Part shown: positions 26,285-36,426 of the stretch, piece after piece
How the letters are laid out: every line of letters begins with the position of its first letter
Position numbering within the stretch: position 1 is the stretch's first letter
From: Candidatus Stackebrandtia faecavium
Lineage (GTDB): Bacteria; Actinomycetota; Actinomycetes; Mycobacteriales; Micromonosporaceae
Assembly (NCBI GenBank): GCA_019112895.1
Contig: DXIM01000088.1
Span: 1 to 64,000 of the forward strand
DNA: 64,000 nucleotides
Direction: 5' to 3'
Position numbers and translations under genes: made by a program
Notes under the pieces: generated by a model
Seen by the model: only the letters and a program-made list of their open reading frames with translations
What the model was told of the DNA's origin: nothing
Database searches by the model: none

Positions 26285-29200
26285 TCAATCGATACATTCT
26301 CCACCGAGAAGGCTTTTTAGCTCGGACGTCAAGCTCGGGCCTGCCGCGACTTTGTATTTCTCGTCTAGGGCCAACAGGGCCTCTTGGTTGGCGCTTTTGA
26401 GACGCACCCGTACTGCAGTGTCGCCCCGATTGCCCTGCAGCACTGTTTTCAACTCGTCGACGAGGCGCTCGTTCACTTTCGCCAACTGGACCGACAACGT
26501 CAAGGTCGGTTCGTTGACGAGATCGGATTCGTTGATTTCCAGCGGCTGCAGATCCATTGCGACCACAGAGATCTCGGAGTCGCGCTTATTCACTTTTCCG
26601 CGCACCGCCACAACGAGGTCTTGCGCGAGTTGAGGCCCGGCGAATTCGTATGTCTTCGGGAAGAACAACACCTCGACCGCGGCGTCGAGGTCCTCGATGG
26701 TCGCCTTCGCCCACGGCTTGCCCTGTTTGGTGACGCGACGCTCAAGACTGGACACGATACCGGCGATCGTCACTGCCGAACCGTCGGCGAGCTCCTCGCC
26801 GACAACGTCGGCGATCTTGCTGTCGGCATGCTTGCGCAGAATCATTTCAGCGCCTTCGAGCGGGTGACCGGACACGTATAGTCCCAACATTTCACGCTCG
26901 AACTCGAGAGTGATCTTGCGTGACCAGTCTTCGCCGGAGAAATCGTTGTGTTCTCCGGCGGCTTCTTCGGCGGGTTGGTCCGGAGTAAGCATGCCTCCGA
27001 ATAGGTCGAATTGCCCTTCCGCTTCCTTACGCTTCACACCGACGATCGATTCCACGAGCATCTCGTGCTGTTCGTATAGGGCTTTGCGTGAATGCCCCAG
27101 CGAGTCGAAAGCCCCCGATTTGATGAGCGATTCGATGACGCGTTTGTTACAAACCGCCAATTCCGACTTTTGTAGGAAATCCGAAAACGACGTGTAATTG
27201 CCCTTTTTGTCTCGGGTTGCCACGATCGAATCGACCACGGCCGAACCCACGTTGCGGATGGCGCCCAGGCCGAAGCGCACATCGTGGCCGACGGCCGTGA
27301 AGTCGGCGCGCGAGGAGTTGACGTCAGGTGGAAGAACCTTGATGCCGAGCTTGCGACAGTCGGCAAGGTAGATGGCCGACTTGTCCTTATTGTCTCCGAT
27401 GGACGTCAGCAGCGCGGCCATGTATTCGGCCGGGTAGTTGGCCTTCAGATATGCGGTCCAGTAGGAGACCAGGCCGTAACCCGCCGTGTGAGATTTGTTG
27501 AACGCGTATCCGGCGAACGGGAGCATGACGTCCCATAGCGTCTGGGTCGCCTCGGCGGAGAAACCACGGCTGGTCATTCCGGCCTTGAAGGTCTCGAATT
27601 CCTTCTCAATGATTTCTTTCTTCTTCTTACCCATCGCGCGGCGTAGCAGGTCCGCGCCGCCCAAGGTATAGCCGGCGAGCTGCTGCGCGATGGCCATGAC
27701 CTGCTCTTGGTACACCAGCAGGTGGTAGGTCTCGCCGAGGATCGGTTCGAGGGCCTCGGCGAGCTCAGGGTGGATGGGTTCGCTCGCTTGGCGCTGGTTC
27801 GAACGCTCCGCGAAGTTGATGTGGGCGTTGGCGGCCATCGGCCCCGGTCGATATAGGGCGATGGCGGCGGCGATGTCACCGAATTTCTTCGGCTGCATGC
27901 GCCGCAGAAGATCCCGCATGCCTGTGCCGTCGAGCTGGAAGACACCGAGCGTTTCGCCGCGCCCGAGAAGCTCGAAAGTGGCCGGGTCGTCGAGGGGGAT
28001 CGTCTCGCTCGCCAGGCTGATGTCGTGGTTACGTTTGACGTTATTGATGGCATCGCTGATGACCGTCAAGTTACGCAGGCCGAGAAAGTCCATCTTGAGC
28101 AGACCGATGTCTTCGCAAGACGGGTAGTCCCAACCGGTGATGACCGAGCCGTCGGGCCTGGACCACAAGGGGACCTGGCCCATCAAGGGCGTGCTTGACA
28201 TGATGACGGCGCACGCGTGCACGCCCGCGTTTCGGATCAGCCCCTCCAGTCCGCGGGCGGTATCGAAGATCTTCGTGAGCTCGGGGTCGTTTTCGACGAG
28301 CGAGCGCACCTCCGCGGCTTCTCCGTGGCGTTCGTGGGCCGGATCAACGATTCCGGACAGCGGGATGTCTTGGGCCGCAACAGGTGGCGGAAGTGCCTTG
28401 GCGATGCGTTCAGCGACGGCGAACCCGGGCTGCCCCAGGTGTGCGCGGGCTGCGTCCTTGAGCGCTGCCTTCGTTTTGATCGTGCCGAACGTAATGACCT
28501 GGGCGACGTTCTCCTCGCCCCATTTATCGACCGTGTACCGCATGACCTCACCGCGGCGACGCTCGTCGAAGTCGAGGTCGATATCCGGCGGCGACACGCG
28601 CTCGGGGTTGAGGAAGCGCTCGAAGATCAGTTTGTGTTCGATCGGGTCCAGGTCGGTGATCTGCAGGATGTAGGCCACAAGCGAGCCGGTCGCCGAACCA
28701 CGGCCAGGTCCGACCGCAATGCCCTGCGCTTTCGACCAGCGCACGAGGTCGCCGACGACGAGGAAGTAGCCGGGGAATCCCATCTGGGAGATCACCTTGA
28801 GCTCGTGATCGATGCGTTCCTGGTGCGCCTGCGGTACGCCATCGGGGTAACGCTGCGGCGCATACTCGTTTACTTCGCGACGCAGCAGGATGTCCTCGGT
28901 TTCGCCTTCTTTCAGAGGGAACCGGGGCATGCGGTCTGCGAAGGTGTAGACCTCTTCGTACGATTCGATCTGCTCGGCGATGCGCAGCGTGTTATCTGCC
29001 GCCGACGGCACCTCTTTGTCCCAGTAGTCGCGCATCTCCGCGGCCGACTTGATGTAGTAACCGTCGCCGGAGAACTTGAAACGGTTCGGGTCGGTGAGGG
29101 TTTTCCCCGACTGCACGCACAGCAGCGCTTCATGGTGCTTGGAGTCGTGCTGGTGCACATAGTGGGAGTCGTTCGTGGCGACCGGCGGCAAGCCGAGTCG

Positions 29201-29827
29201 CTTGCCGATGTCGAGCAGGCCGGCGCGGACCCGCTGTTCAATGTCGAGGCCGTGGTCCATGAGTTCGAGGTAGAAGTTCTCCTTACCGAAGATCTCCTGG
29301 TATTTGGCGGCGGCTTCGAACGCCTCCCGCTCATGTCCGAGGCGTAGCCGCGTTTGGACCTCGCCCGACGGGCAGCCCGTGGTCGCGATGATGCCTTCGG
29401 CGTGCTCCGCCAACAGCGCGGCGTCCATGCGGGGTTTTTGGTACTGGCCCTCGATCGAGGCCAGGCTCGACAGAGTCATCAGGTTGCGCAAGCCGGTCAC
29501 GTTTTTCGCCCACATGGTCATGTGGGTATAGGCGCCACCGCCGGACACATCGTCCGATTTCTGGTCGGGCCTGCCCCACCTCACCGGCTTTTTGATGCTG
29601 CGGTCGCCCGGGGCGACGTAGGCCTCGATCCCGATGATGGGTTTGATGCCCGCTTTTGTCGCTTCCTTATAGAACTCGTACGCCCCGAACATGTTTCCGT
29701 GGTCGGTCATGGCGATGGCCGACATTCCGAGACGTTCGACTTCCCCGAACATGGGGCGCATCTTGGCTGCCCCGTCGAGCATCGAGTACTCGGTATGGAC
29801 ATGTAGATGGACAAAGTCCTTCGACAT
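26285..29827 (-). CDS. dnaE: DNA polymerase III alpha subunit (replicative)
   Basis: 1180 aa, normal for actinobacterial DnaE1. The N-terminal PHP domain starts [13 protein letters not shown] and keeps TDHGNM. The palm has [12 protein letters not shown] with the catalytic aspartates, and the finger/HhH region ends with a C-terminal OB domain ([13 protein letters not shown]). Start ATG behind GGGGG. DnaE2, the error-prone paralogue, lies at 53105-56269. The retained PHP histidines fit an active proofreading domain, as in mycobacterial DnaE1 (inference). Confidence 0.98.
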   Translation of the reverse strand: MSKDFVHLHVHTEYSMLDGAAKMRPMFGEVERLGMSAIAMTDHGNMFGAYEFYKEATKAGIKPIIGIEAYVAPGDRSIKKPVRWGRPDQKSDDVSGGGAYTHMTMWAKNVTGLRNLMTLSSLASIEGQYQKPRMDAALLAEHAEGIIATTGCPSGEVQTRLRLGHEREAFEAAAKYQEIFGKENFYLELMDHGLDIEQRVRAGLLDIGKRLGLPPVATNDSHYVHQHDSKHHEALLCVQSGKTLTDPNRFKFSGDGYYIKSAAEMRDYWDKEVPSAADNTLRIAEQIESYEEVYTFADRMPRFPLKEGETEDILLRREVNEYAPQRYPDGVPQAHQERIDHELKVISQMGFPGYFLVVGDLVRWSKAQGIAVGPGRGSATGSLVAYILQITDLDPIEHKLIFERFLNPERVSPPDIDLDFDERRRGEVMRYTVDKWGEENVAQVITFGTIKTKAALKDAARAHLGQPGFAVAERIAKALPPPVAAQDIPLSGIVDPAHERHGEAAEVRSLVENDPELTKIFDTARGLEGLIRNAGVHACAVIMSSTPLMGQVPLWSRPDGSVITGWDYPSCEDIGLLKMDFLGLRNLTVISDAINNVKRNHDISLASETIPLDDPATFELLGRGETLGVFQLDGTGMRDLLRRMQPKKFGDIAAAIALYRPGPMAANAHINFAERSNQRQASEPIHPELAEALEPILGETYHLLVYQEQVMAIAQQLAGYTLGGADLLRRAMGKKKKEIIEKEFETFKAGMTSRGFSAEATQTLWDVMLPFAGYAFNKSHTAGYGLVSYWTAYLKANYPAEYMAALLTSIGDNKDKSAIYLADCRKLGIKVLPPDVNSSRADFTAVGHDVRFGLGAIRNVGSAVVDSIVATRDKKGNYTSFSDFLQKSELAVCNKRVIESLIKSGAFDSLGHSRKALYEQHEMLVESIVGVKRKEAEGQFDLFGGMLTPDQPAEEAAGEHNDFSGEDWSRKITLEFEREMLGLYVSGHPLEGAEMILRKHADSKIADVVGEELADGSAVTIAGIVSSLERRVTKQGKPWAKATIEDLDAAVEVLFFPKTYEFAGPQLAQDLVVAVRGKVNKRDSEISVVAMDLQPLEINESDLVNEPTLTLSVQLAKVNERLVDELKTVLQGNRGDTAVRVRLKSANQEALLALDEKYKVAAGPSLTSELKSLLGGECID

Positions 29828-29931
29828 CGAACCCCCTGGCTATGGCGTCGTGTGTGCGGCTCGTCGGCAGCCGACAGCTGTTGTCACCCTAGCCCGTTCG
29901 ACACGAGGTATTCATTCGTCCTAAGTAGATC

Positions 29932-30618
29932 TCATATCTCGTCGACTCCGGCGCGACGCCTCAGTGCGGGGATGTCTGTGACGACGATGCGTCGACCCTC
30001 GGTGCGTAGCCAGCCACGCAGCGCGAATGTGCCGATTGCCTGATTCACGCTTTGCCGTGACCCCCCGGCGAGCTCGGCGAGCTGGGTTTGGTTCAACTCA
30101 ATAGTGACCATCGGGGCGTTCGTGTGTCCACTCAACCTGACTAGGGCCTTGGCTACCCGCGCCGGTAGGTCGAGGAACACGTGGTCCGAACTTTGCTCCG
30201 TCAATCGCCGCACCATGCCTCCCATCGTGCGCATGACGGCGTCGAGCATGCTCGGGCTGGCGTGGACGAGCTCCAAAAACGTGGTCCGCGCCAGCGCCAT
30301 GGCGGAGGTGTCCTCCAGAGCCTCGGCGGACGCAGACCGGACGGAACCGTCAAGAAGCGAAACCTCGCCGAGTACGTCCGGTGAGCGCACCACATGCAGC
30401 ATCGCGCGCTCGCCGGTGGGGGAGGTGCGGAAAACCGATACGGCGCCCGAACGCACCATGATGAGCGAATCCCCGGGGTCGCCCTCTACAAAGAGCAGCT
30501 GCCCGCGCCGATACTGGCGCGGTATCGCCGCCGCGGCGATGCGTTGCCGCGCATCGGCATTGAGGCCGGTGAACATCATGACTCCGGCCAGTAGATCGTC
30601 AGACGCATTCGCGTCCAC
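29932..30618 (-). CDS. Crp/Fnr-family transcription regulator
   Basis: 228 aa; GTG start behind AGGGGGTGG. An N-terminal cyclic-nucleotide-binding barrel (FVEGDPGDSLIMVRSGAVSVF and LGEVSLLDGSVRSASAEA) is followed by a dimer helix and a winged HTH (LNQTQLAELAGGSRQSVNQAIGTF). It resembles the actinobacterial Crp-like regulators rather than the cysteine-rich Fnr group: no Fe-S cysteines are present. Whether it binds cAMP is uncertain. Divergent from RNase AS across a 335-base gap. Confidence 0.92.
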   Translation of the reverse strand: MDANASDDLLAGVMMFTGLNADARQRIAAAAIPRQYRRGQLLFVEGDPGDSLIMVRSGAVSVFRTSPTGERAMLHVVRSPDVLGEVSLLDGSVRSASAEALEDTSAMALARTTFLELVHASPSMLDAVMRTMGGMVRRLTEQSSDHVFLDLPARVAKALVRLSGHTNAPMVTIELNQTQLAELAGGSRQSVNQAIGTFALRGWLRTEGRRIVVTDIPALRRRAGVDEI

Positions 30619-30953
30619 GTTCCACCCCCTAACCCCCTCAAGGGACCGCTTCGCGTGGGTACCTGTCGATCATGGCTGGATTCGGCCGTGATGTACAGCC
30701 CTATATTCGGATATGCGACAGTGCTCAGGTTGAGTTGTGAACATTCCTCGCAGGGCGGCGGTATACGCCCCAACCAGAATTATGCGTAGTTTATAGCTTG
30801 CCGTCCGGTTAAGTTTTGGGCATGCAGACTGAATACGCATAGACGGGGCGGTTATCCTGCGGTGTTTCTGCGCAGCGGCGTCAGATGGTCACAAATTTCG
30901 ACGTGGAACAGTCCGTTCGAACGATTTGACAATCGGCTGAAAGGTCTATTGCG
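30619..30953. other. Intergenic region between divergent genes, no gene seen
   Basis: AT-rich blocks at 30690-30720 and 30775-30840 probably hold the crp-like promoter. A TTGACA at 30926 has no good -10 at standard spacing. No coding frame is convincing. The size is compatible with a regulatory region for both genes. Confidence 0.5.
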
Positions 30954-31469
30954 GTGGCGTACCGGTACTTCTACGACTGCGAGTTCATCGAAGACGGTGT
31001 AACGATCGACCTGGTGTCCATAGGCGTTGTAGACGAGTACGGCCGCGAATTCTATGCCGTTTCGACCGAATTCGACCCCGATAAGGCGATTCCTTGGGTG
31101 CGTAAGAACGTGCTCGACAAGCTCCCATCGCCGGGGGACTCGAGCTGGCGTTCCCGCGAGACGATCCGCAAAGACCTGTATGACTTCCTCATGGAACCCA
31201 TCGGCCCGAAGTCGCAGGAAAGAGTAGAGCTGTGGGCCTGGTACGGCGCCTACGATCACGTGGTGTTGGCTCAGCTGTGGGGAGGCATGCCCGCCCTGCC
31301 GCGCACGCTGCCGCGCATGACCAAGGACCTCAAACAGCGCTGGGACGACGTCGGTCGCCCCGCATTGCCGAAACCGCCGCGCGACCATCATTCCGCGCTC
31401 GCCGACGCGCGTCACAACCTCGAACGCTGGCATGTTCTGCAAGAACAGTGGCAAGCACGCATGCGATAG
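30954..31469 (+). CDS. Polyadenylate-specific 3'-exoribonuclease AS (RNase AS)
   Basis: 171 aa; GTG start. DEDD exonuclease motifs are visible: Asp8 and Glu10 in YFYDCEF, Asp in YGAYDHVVLAQLWGG, and His/Asp in HSALADARHNL. The whole sequence follows the Rv2179c pattern (M. tuberculosis RNase AS), which degrades adenylated RNA. Neighbouring aroG-type DAHP synthase is also a neighbour in M. tuberculosis, though here about 5 kb away. Confidence 0.93.
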   Translation: MAYRYFYDCEFIEDGVTIDLVSIGVVDEYGREFYAVSTEFDPDKAIPWVRKNVLDKLPSPGDSSWRSRETIRKDLYDFLMEPIGPKSQERVELWAWYGAYDHVVLAQLWGGMPALPRTLPRMTKDLKQRWDDVGRPALPKPPRDHHSALADARHNLERWHVLQEQWQARMR

Positions 31470-31593
31470 CCGGTCCGTAAGCCCAGCATCCGCGCGCCTT
31501 AGACCCGGGTTAGGCTCAGTCAAGCGACCAAACAGGCAAGGACAACGACGTCTGCTTGCCGTCACCCACACGCGCAAGTTGGGAGCGTTCGAG

Positions 31594-32619
31594 ATGCGTA
31601 TTGGCGTATTGACCGGCGGGGGCGACTGCCCTGGGCTCAACGCCGTCATACGGGCTATCGTCCGTAAAGGAGTCAATGACTACGGTTACGAATTCGTAGG
31701 GTTTCGAGACGGCTGGCGCGGCCCATTGGAAAACCGAACCACGCCGTTGCAGGTCGAAAACGTGCGTGGCATTCTTCCGCGGGGCGGTACGATCCTGCGT
31801 TCCTCCCGCACCAACCCCTATAAGGTCGACGGCGGTGTCGAGACGGTGCGCACCAACCTGAAAGACCAGGGAGTGGACGCACTCATCGCGATCGGCGGCG
31901 AGGACACGCTTGGGGTGGCCAAGAAGCTCACCGATGATGGAATTCCGGTCGTCGGCGTTCCGAAAACGATCGATAACGACCTCGGCGCCACCGATTACAC
32001 CTTCGGTTTCGACACGGCCGTCAATATCGCGACCGAGGCGATCGACCGGCTCCACACCACCGCCGAAAGCCACCACCGCTGCGTCGTAGTCGAGGTGATG
32101 GGCCGACACGCAGGATGGATCGCGCTGCACTCTGGGCTAGCGGGCGGCGCCAACATGATCCTGGTCCCGGAGAAGCGATTCACTGTCGCCGATGTCGTGA
32201 AGAACGTGGAATCGCGGTTCCGCACCGATTTTTCGCCGATCGTGGTGGTCGCCGAAGGCGCGCAGCCCGTCGAAGGCGAAATGGTCACTCAAAACAGCGA
32301 CCGCGATGCTTTCGGCCACGTGCGCTTGGGCGGAATCGGACAGTGGTTGTCCGACCGGATCGAACAGGAAACGGGCAAGGAGTCGCGTGCGGTCGTTCTG
32401 GGCCACGTGCAGCGGGGCGGCACGCCGTCCGCGTTCGACCGGGTCCTGGCGACCCGTTTCGGTCTGCACGCCATCGGAGCGGTACACGATGGTGCCTACG
32501 GCACGATGGTGGCGTTGAGAGGCACTGAGATCGCCCGCGTGTCCCTGGAGGAAGCTACAGCCGAGCTCAAGACCGTGCCTGAGGGCCGGTTGCGCGAGGC
32601 CGAAGTCTTCTTCGGATAG
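31594..32619 (+). CDS. pfp: 6-phosphofructokinase, PPi-dependent type
   Basis: 341 aa; ATG eight bases after GGGAG (31581-31585). The phosphoryl-donor site shows Asp104 in GGEDTLG and Lys124 in VPKTIDND, numbering matching E. coli PfkA. ATP enzymes have Gly104; Asp104 plus Lys124 is the signature of PPi-dependent enzymes such as that of Amycolatopsis methanolica. The catalytic TIDND (Asp127/129 region), fructose-6-phosphate motif MGRHAGWIA and HVQRGG are intact. It would make glycolysis reversible at this step. ATP use cannot be fully excluded from sequence. Confidence 0.93.
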   Translation: MRIGVLTGGGDCPGLNAVIRAIVRKGVNDYGYEFVGFRDGWRGPLENRTTPLQVENVRGILPRGGTILRSSRTNPYKVDGGVETVRTNLKDQGVDALIAIGGEDTLGVAKKLTDDGIPVVGVPKTIDNDLGATDYTFGFDTAVNIATEAIDRLHTTAESHHRCVVVEVMGRHAGWIALHSGLAGGANMILVPEKRFTVADVVKNVESRFRTDFSPIVVVAEGAQPVEGEMVTQNSDRDAFGHVRLGGIGQWLSDRIEQETGKESRAVVLGHVQRGGTPSAFDRVLATRFGLHAIGAVHDGAYGTMVALRGTEIARVSLEEATAELKTVPEGRLREAEVFFG

Positions 32620-32624
32620 CTGAG

Positions 32625-32651
32625 AGGCGCGCCGCAGCGGGCGGCGCGCCT
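32625..32651. terminator. Bidirectional hairpin between pfp and the GH89 gene
   Basis: 11-base GC stem AGGCGCGCCGC with a five-base loop, just after the pfp stop and overlapping the GH89 stop codon. No long T tract. Confidence 0.6.
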
Positions 32652-34758
32652 AAGGCAGCCCCTCGAAGTACGGCAGCGCATGGTGAGCGGCACGCGCCGC
32701 GGCTATCGGGTCGCCGATAGGAGAGGCCGCCACCGGCCGCAGTTCGTCGATCCAGCGTTTCGTGAACGCGAAGAAGTCGATGGTTTCCGCGGGTTGGCCG
32801 GAATCCAGACTGACCGCGAGGCTATCGAGGTAGGCCTCCCAGCGTGGTCTGTACAGAGTGGAGATAAGGCCGGCCCATTCGCGATTGGCGTAACCGCGTA
32901 GCCAGTCATGCTGCTCGCGCGTGGTGCCCCAGTTCGTTACGAGTGTGCGAGCCTCACGTTCGAGCGTGTCCGCCTCCTCTGAAGTGGATGCCAGGGTGCG
33001 GGCCTTTTCGATCCAGGTTCCGAGCATGAATTCGGCGCGCGTAGCCAACACCGGCTCGAGCACCTCGAACAGTTCCAGGAACTGGTATCGCAGCGATGAG
33101 AAACGGCGGGCGTCGGCACTGGCGTAAGCGGTCTTGAGCAACGGCAGCAGCGTACGCGCCCGGTTGCTGAACACTTGACGTGTGACGTCGACAAGGTCAT
33201 GGTGGAAGGCATCCACGTCGCCGAGGGCGTTGCGCGCCGCCAGCAGGTCACGCCATGCGACCTCGAGGGCCTCGGCTGGGTAAGGCAGGTAATGCGGCGC
33301 GGCCGGGGAGGAAGCCGCCGCGTCCAGGCTTGGAACAGCCGTCAGGATTGAATCGGCGCCGCCCGGCATCCCGTGCTGGCTTCGGTACACGGTGGACAAC
33401 AAGCCCAGCCATGCTTGGCGTGCGCGCGGATGATCCTGTCCGTAACGCCGTTTCGCGTAATCGGCGACCCAGCCTGTGACGTCGATGGGCGCAGCCGACC
33501 AGCTGGCATCCGCGAACATCGACCACAGCACGGGGTTGGTGTCGGTGCCTTCCGCCATGTAAGCCGTGCCGCGTAGATCCTCGGCCCCGGGGTTATCCAC
33601 CAGCGCCGGGAAGTCGGCGACTGCGGGCAGCGCACCAAAAAGCCCCAAGCGGCCGCCGTAGTTGGGCAAGATGCTCCACGCCCACGCTGCCCCGTGCCAG
33701 TCGCGTCGGTGCCATTGGGTCCCCTTCAAGTCCAATATGAGCACATGCGAGGTGTCGATGCTGGATAGGACTGCGTCGCGCGGATTGTTCTGCCAGGCCT
33801 GCGTGATCCACAAGTAATCCGGGTGATGCTGCCGCATGGCTTGGGTGATCGCACTCGCGGCAACACCGAGGGGGTAGTCGTCGTTGCCGCCCTCGTGCAG
33901 GATGTCCGTGGCCTGACAGCGTCGAAGGCCGAAACGCTGCTTCTGGGACTCGTAATAGGCCGCGGCCGCGGCCGCAAAGGCGTCACTTCGGGGGTCCAGC
34001 CATGCGGGACGGTCGAATCCACGCCACTGGCCCTGAGACTTGATGTCGCAGCCAGGGTTGCGCTGCGCGAAATCCTCGGGAACGTTGCCACAGAAACCCG
34101 GCAGCGCCGCCTCGATTCCCAGCTCATCCAAGCGGTCGAGGATCCTTGCGCCCATTTCGGCGCGCTTCTCCACGAGTTCGCGCGAGGTTCCGTCGCCGTT
34201 GCCGGTCAGGTTGCCCAACCATTGCCACGGCTGGTGCCCCGGCAGTGCGATCCACGACAGCGCTTCGTGTTCGGAATAGCCGAACCGCATCAGCAGGTCC
34301 AGCCACAGCGCTTCGGCCCCGGTCGTGACGAGGGCGAGATTGATTCCGGCCGACGCCCAAATGTCGATCTCACGTTCCCAGTCGGTCCATTGCCAATAAG
34401 GGGACGTGTAGCCGGCCACCGTGAAGTTGTTGACGTAGCGGTACCGGCAGCGGCTGTCGCCGTGGACGGCAGCGCCTGGCAGCTCAAGCGAGTGGGGCAC
34501 CCGCGACCATGCCCCGTTGCGTCCGAAATGGCCGTATCCGTGTGTTTCGAGGTAACTGGTGAGTCCAGCGACAAGATTCGCAGCCGTCGACGCTTCGACC
34601 ACGAGCCGCTCTTCACACCGCGACGTCGTGTACGAGTGGGCGTGGTCGGGTGCTATGCGCAGATCGATCTGGTCCGCGTATATGGACCAGAAATCACCGG
34701 CGAGGCGACCGATCGCCTCGCGAGCAGTGCGGACTTTCGCTTCATCGCGGGTTGTCAT
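32650..34758 (-). CDS. Alpha-N-acetylglucosaminidase, GH89 (NAGLU-like)
   Basis: 702 aa; ATG behind AAGGAG. N-terminal domain, then the TIM barrel starting YRYVNNFTVAGYTSPYWQWT, with PGHQPWQWLGNL, and the two catalytic glutamates Glu289 (LHEGGND) and Glu403 (MAEGTDTNP), then the helical C-terminal domain. Removes terminal alpha-GlcNAc. There is no signal peptide, so it should act inside the cell, unlike the lysosomal and secreted relatives. No transporter is adjacent; substrate source unknown. Confidence 0.93.
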   Translation of the reverse strand: MTTRDEAKVRTAREAIGRLAGDFWSIYADQIDLRIAPDHAHSYTTSRCEERLVVEASTAANLVAGLTSYLETHGYGHFGRNGAWSRVPHSLELPGAAVHGDSRCRYRYVNNFTVAGYTSPYWQWTDWEREIDIWASAGINLALVTTGAEALWLDLLMRFGYSEHEALSWIALPGHQPWQWLGNLTGNGDGTSRELVEKRAEMGARILDRLDELGIEAALPGFCGNVPEDFAQRNPGCDIKSQGQWRGFDRPAWLDPRSDAFAAAAAAYYESQKQRFGLRRCQATDILHEGGNDDYPLGVAASAITQAMRQHHPDYLWITQAWQNNPRDAVLSSIDTSHVLILDLKGTQWHRRDWHGAAWAWSILPNYGGRLGLFGALPAVADFPALVDNPGAEDLRGTAYMAEGTDTNPVLWSMFADASWSAAPIDVTGWVADYAKRRYGQDHPRARQAWLGLLSTVYRSQHGMPGGADSILTAVPSLDAAASSPAAPHYLPYPAEALEVAWRDLLAARNALGDVDAFHHDLVDVTRQVFSNRARTLLPLLKTAYASADARRFSSLRYQFLELFEVLEPVLATRAEFMLGTWIEKARTLASTSEEADTLEREARTLVTNWGTTREQHDWLRGYANREWAGLISTLYRPRWEAYLDSLAVSLDSGQPAETIDFFAFTKRWIDELRPVAASPIGDPIAAARAAHHALPYFEGLP

Positions 34759-34850
34759 GGCCTCTCCTTAGCCGTACCGACGCGCATGCGCCGGTCTCGA
34801 GTCAACACCTGCCGCGACCCTGTCTGCCCCGTACAAGACATGCCGATCCG

Positions 34851-35693
34851 TCACACATTCGCCGCGGCGCGAACCGTGTGCTGCATCAACTGGATTGTCG
34901 TGACGGGGCCGACGCCTCCGGGGACTGGCGTGGCCGCCGATATCACTTCGCGCATCGAATCGAGGTCAACATCGCCGACCAACCCGTCGTCGGTCGGGTT
35001 CGTGCCGACGTCGATGACGACAGCGCCGGGCGCGACGTACTCGCGGGTGATCATGTGAGCCTTGCCGACGGCCGCGACCACCACGTCGGCACGGGCACAC
35101 ACCTGCGCCAGGTCTTCGGTGCGTGAGTGGCATACCGTCACGGTGGCGTTTTCGTTGAGGAGCAGCAGCGCGGCGGGTTTGCCGACCACCGTCGAGCGCC
35201 CCACGATGACGACCTGCTTACCGGCGAGAGGTATCTCCTCGCGCCGGAGGATCTCGGTTACCGCGGCCGCGGTCGCGGGCGCGAAAGTGTCGACCCCGGC
35301 AGCCAGCCGGCCGAGGCTCGCCGGATTCGCGCCATCGATGTCCTTGTCGACATCGATGTGCTCGCCCATTTGCGTGAGCGTGACGCCGTTGGGAAGAGGG
35401 GTCTGGCAAATGATTCCGTGCACCGAGTCGTCCCGAGACAAGACATCGAGCTGGCGTGCCAACTCATCGCCGCTCGGGTCTTCCAGGCGCACTGTGCGAC
35501 AGGTGACGCCGACCCGCGCGGCGGTGCGTTCGATAGAGCGCACGTACCACGCGGTCGATTCGTCCCGGGTCGGCACAACGACCGCCAAGGTCGGGGTGAT
35601 GCCTTCGAAACTGAGTTGAGTAGCTGCCGACGAAACTTCAGCAGAAATCGTTTTGGCGATCGCGCGCCCGTCAATGCTTCGCATTGCGCACAT
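34851..35693 (-). CDS. folD: FolD-type methylenetetrahydrofolate dehydrogenase lacking the cyclohydrolase lysine
   Basis: 280 aa (ATG at 35693 or 35684). The Rossmann NADP site (VVIVGRSTVVGKPAALLLL), KDIDGANPASLGRL and PGGVGPVT are intact. In the motif normally YVxxK, this protein has YVRSI: Ile54 (codon 35534-35532) replaces the lysine, and there is no lysine nearby. In FolD/DC301 that lysine is required for the cyclohydrolase step, while dehydrogenase activity can survive without it. The gene is 40 bases downstream of a separate cyclohydrolase, FchA. Probably a monofunctional dehydrogenase (inference). Confidence 0.93.
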   Translation of the reverse strand: MCAMRSIDGRAIAKTISAEVSSAATQLSFEGITPTLAVVVPTRDESTAWYVRSIERTAARVGVTCRTVRLEDPSGDELARQLDVLSRDDSVHGIICQTPLPNGVTLTQMGEHIDVDKDIDGANPASLGRLAAGVDTFAPATAAAVTEILRREEIPLAGKQVVIVGRSTVVGKPAALLLLNENATVTVCHSRTEDLAQVCARADVVVAAVGKAHMITREYVAPGAVVIDVGTNPTDDGLVGDVDLDSMREVISAATPVPGGVGPVTTIQLMQHTVRAAANV

Positions 35694-35733
35694 GGTACGA
35701 CGTGCCCCGCCCTGAAGATTTTCGCGTGGGCCG

Positions 35734-36360
35734 CTATCCGCCGTTCACTCGTGCCGATATTGTGGCCGTGACTTGTTCACCCCGTGACACCGCTGCCAGG
35801 TGTTCCTGCAGGCGAGCAGCGATCTCGTCGCGTTGTGCAGCGTCCTTCATGCTAGCCAGATTTATATCCACATTGGCTTGGGCTGATCGCAGGGCGGCAT
35901 TGGCGGATTCGACGGCGACCGTGATATCGGAGATCAGGTTGACGTTCGCGCCCTCGAGCATCCGCTCTGACAACGCGATGATGTGCGCGGCGACTTCCGC
36001 GATACGCAGCGGAGCCTCGGCCGCATCTACCAGCGCCGCCTGGATTGCGGCGGTGCGGGCTCGTGCCGCATCCTCGCTGTCCTTGGGCAAACCGTAAGCG
36101 GCCATCACCTTGTCGAAAGCCGCCTCGTCCTCCCGCGCCAGCTCCAACGCGCGCGCTCGCGCACGCGTCGCCTCGTCGCGAACGTCGCGCATCGTCTCTT
36201 CATATTCGGCGTATTTGCGTTTTCCGATCGTCAGATTCGTGACCATTTCGACCAGTGCGGCCCCCGTGGCCGCGCTCAGCGCCGCCGCGGCCCCGCCGCC
36301 AGGGGTGGCCTTCGATGAAGCGAGGTCATCCAGCCAGTCGCCGATTGATTCGTTGCGCAT
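35734..36360 (-). CDS. fchA: Methenyltetrahydrofolate cyclohydrolase (FchA, FTCD C-terminal family)
   Basis: 208 aa; ATG behind AAGGAG. All-helical cyclodeaminase/cyclohydrolase fold beginning SIGDWLDDLASSKATPGGGAAAALS, with the glycine-rich ATPGGG loop typical of the family. Converts 5,10-methenyl-THF to 10-formyl-THF, or acts as formimino-THF cyclodeaminase. No formiminotransferase domain or hut gene is present, so cyclohydrolase is more likely. Transcribed with folD downstream; together they would cover the two FolD reactions with separate proteins. Confidence 0.92.
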   Translation of the reverse strand: MRNESIGDWLDDLASSKATPGGGAAAALSAATGAALVEMVTNLTIGKRKYAEYEETMRDVRDEATRARARALELAREDEAAFDKVMAAYGLPKDSEDAARARTAAIQAALVDAAEAPLRIAEVAAHIIALSERMLEGANVNLISDITVAVESANAALRSAQANVDINLASMKDAAQRDEIAARLQEHLAAVSRGEQVTATISARVNGG

Positions 36361-36426
36361 CGTGTTCTCCTTCGTCGTGTGATGCTCACGACCATAACGG
36401 CCACTGATTCCGGTGCTAGTTCACTG

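Noticed and set aside
30926..30931. Perfect TTGACA upstream of RNase AS
   Set aside because: No acceptable -10 element at 16-19 bases; the nearest candidate (TATTGC) has a 15-base spacer and abuts the start codon.
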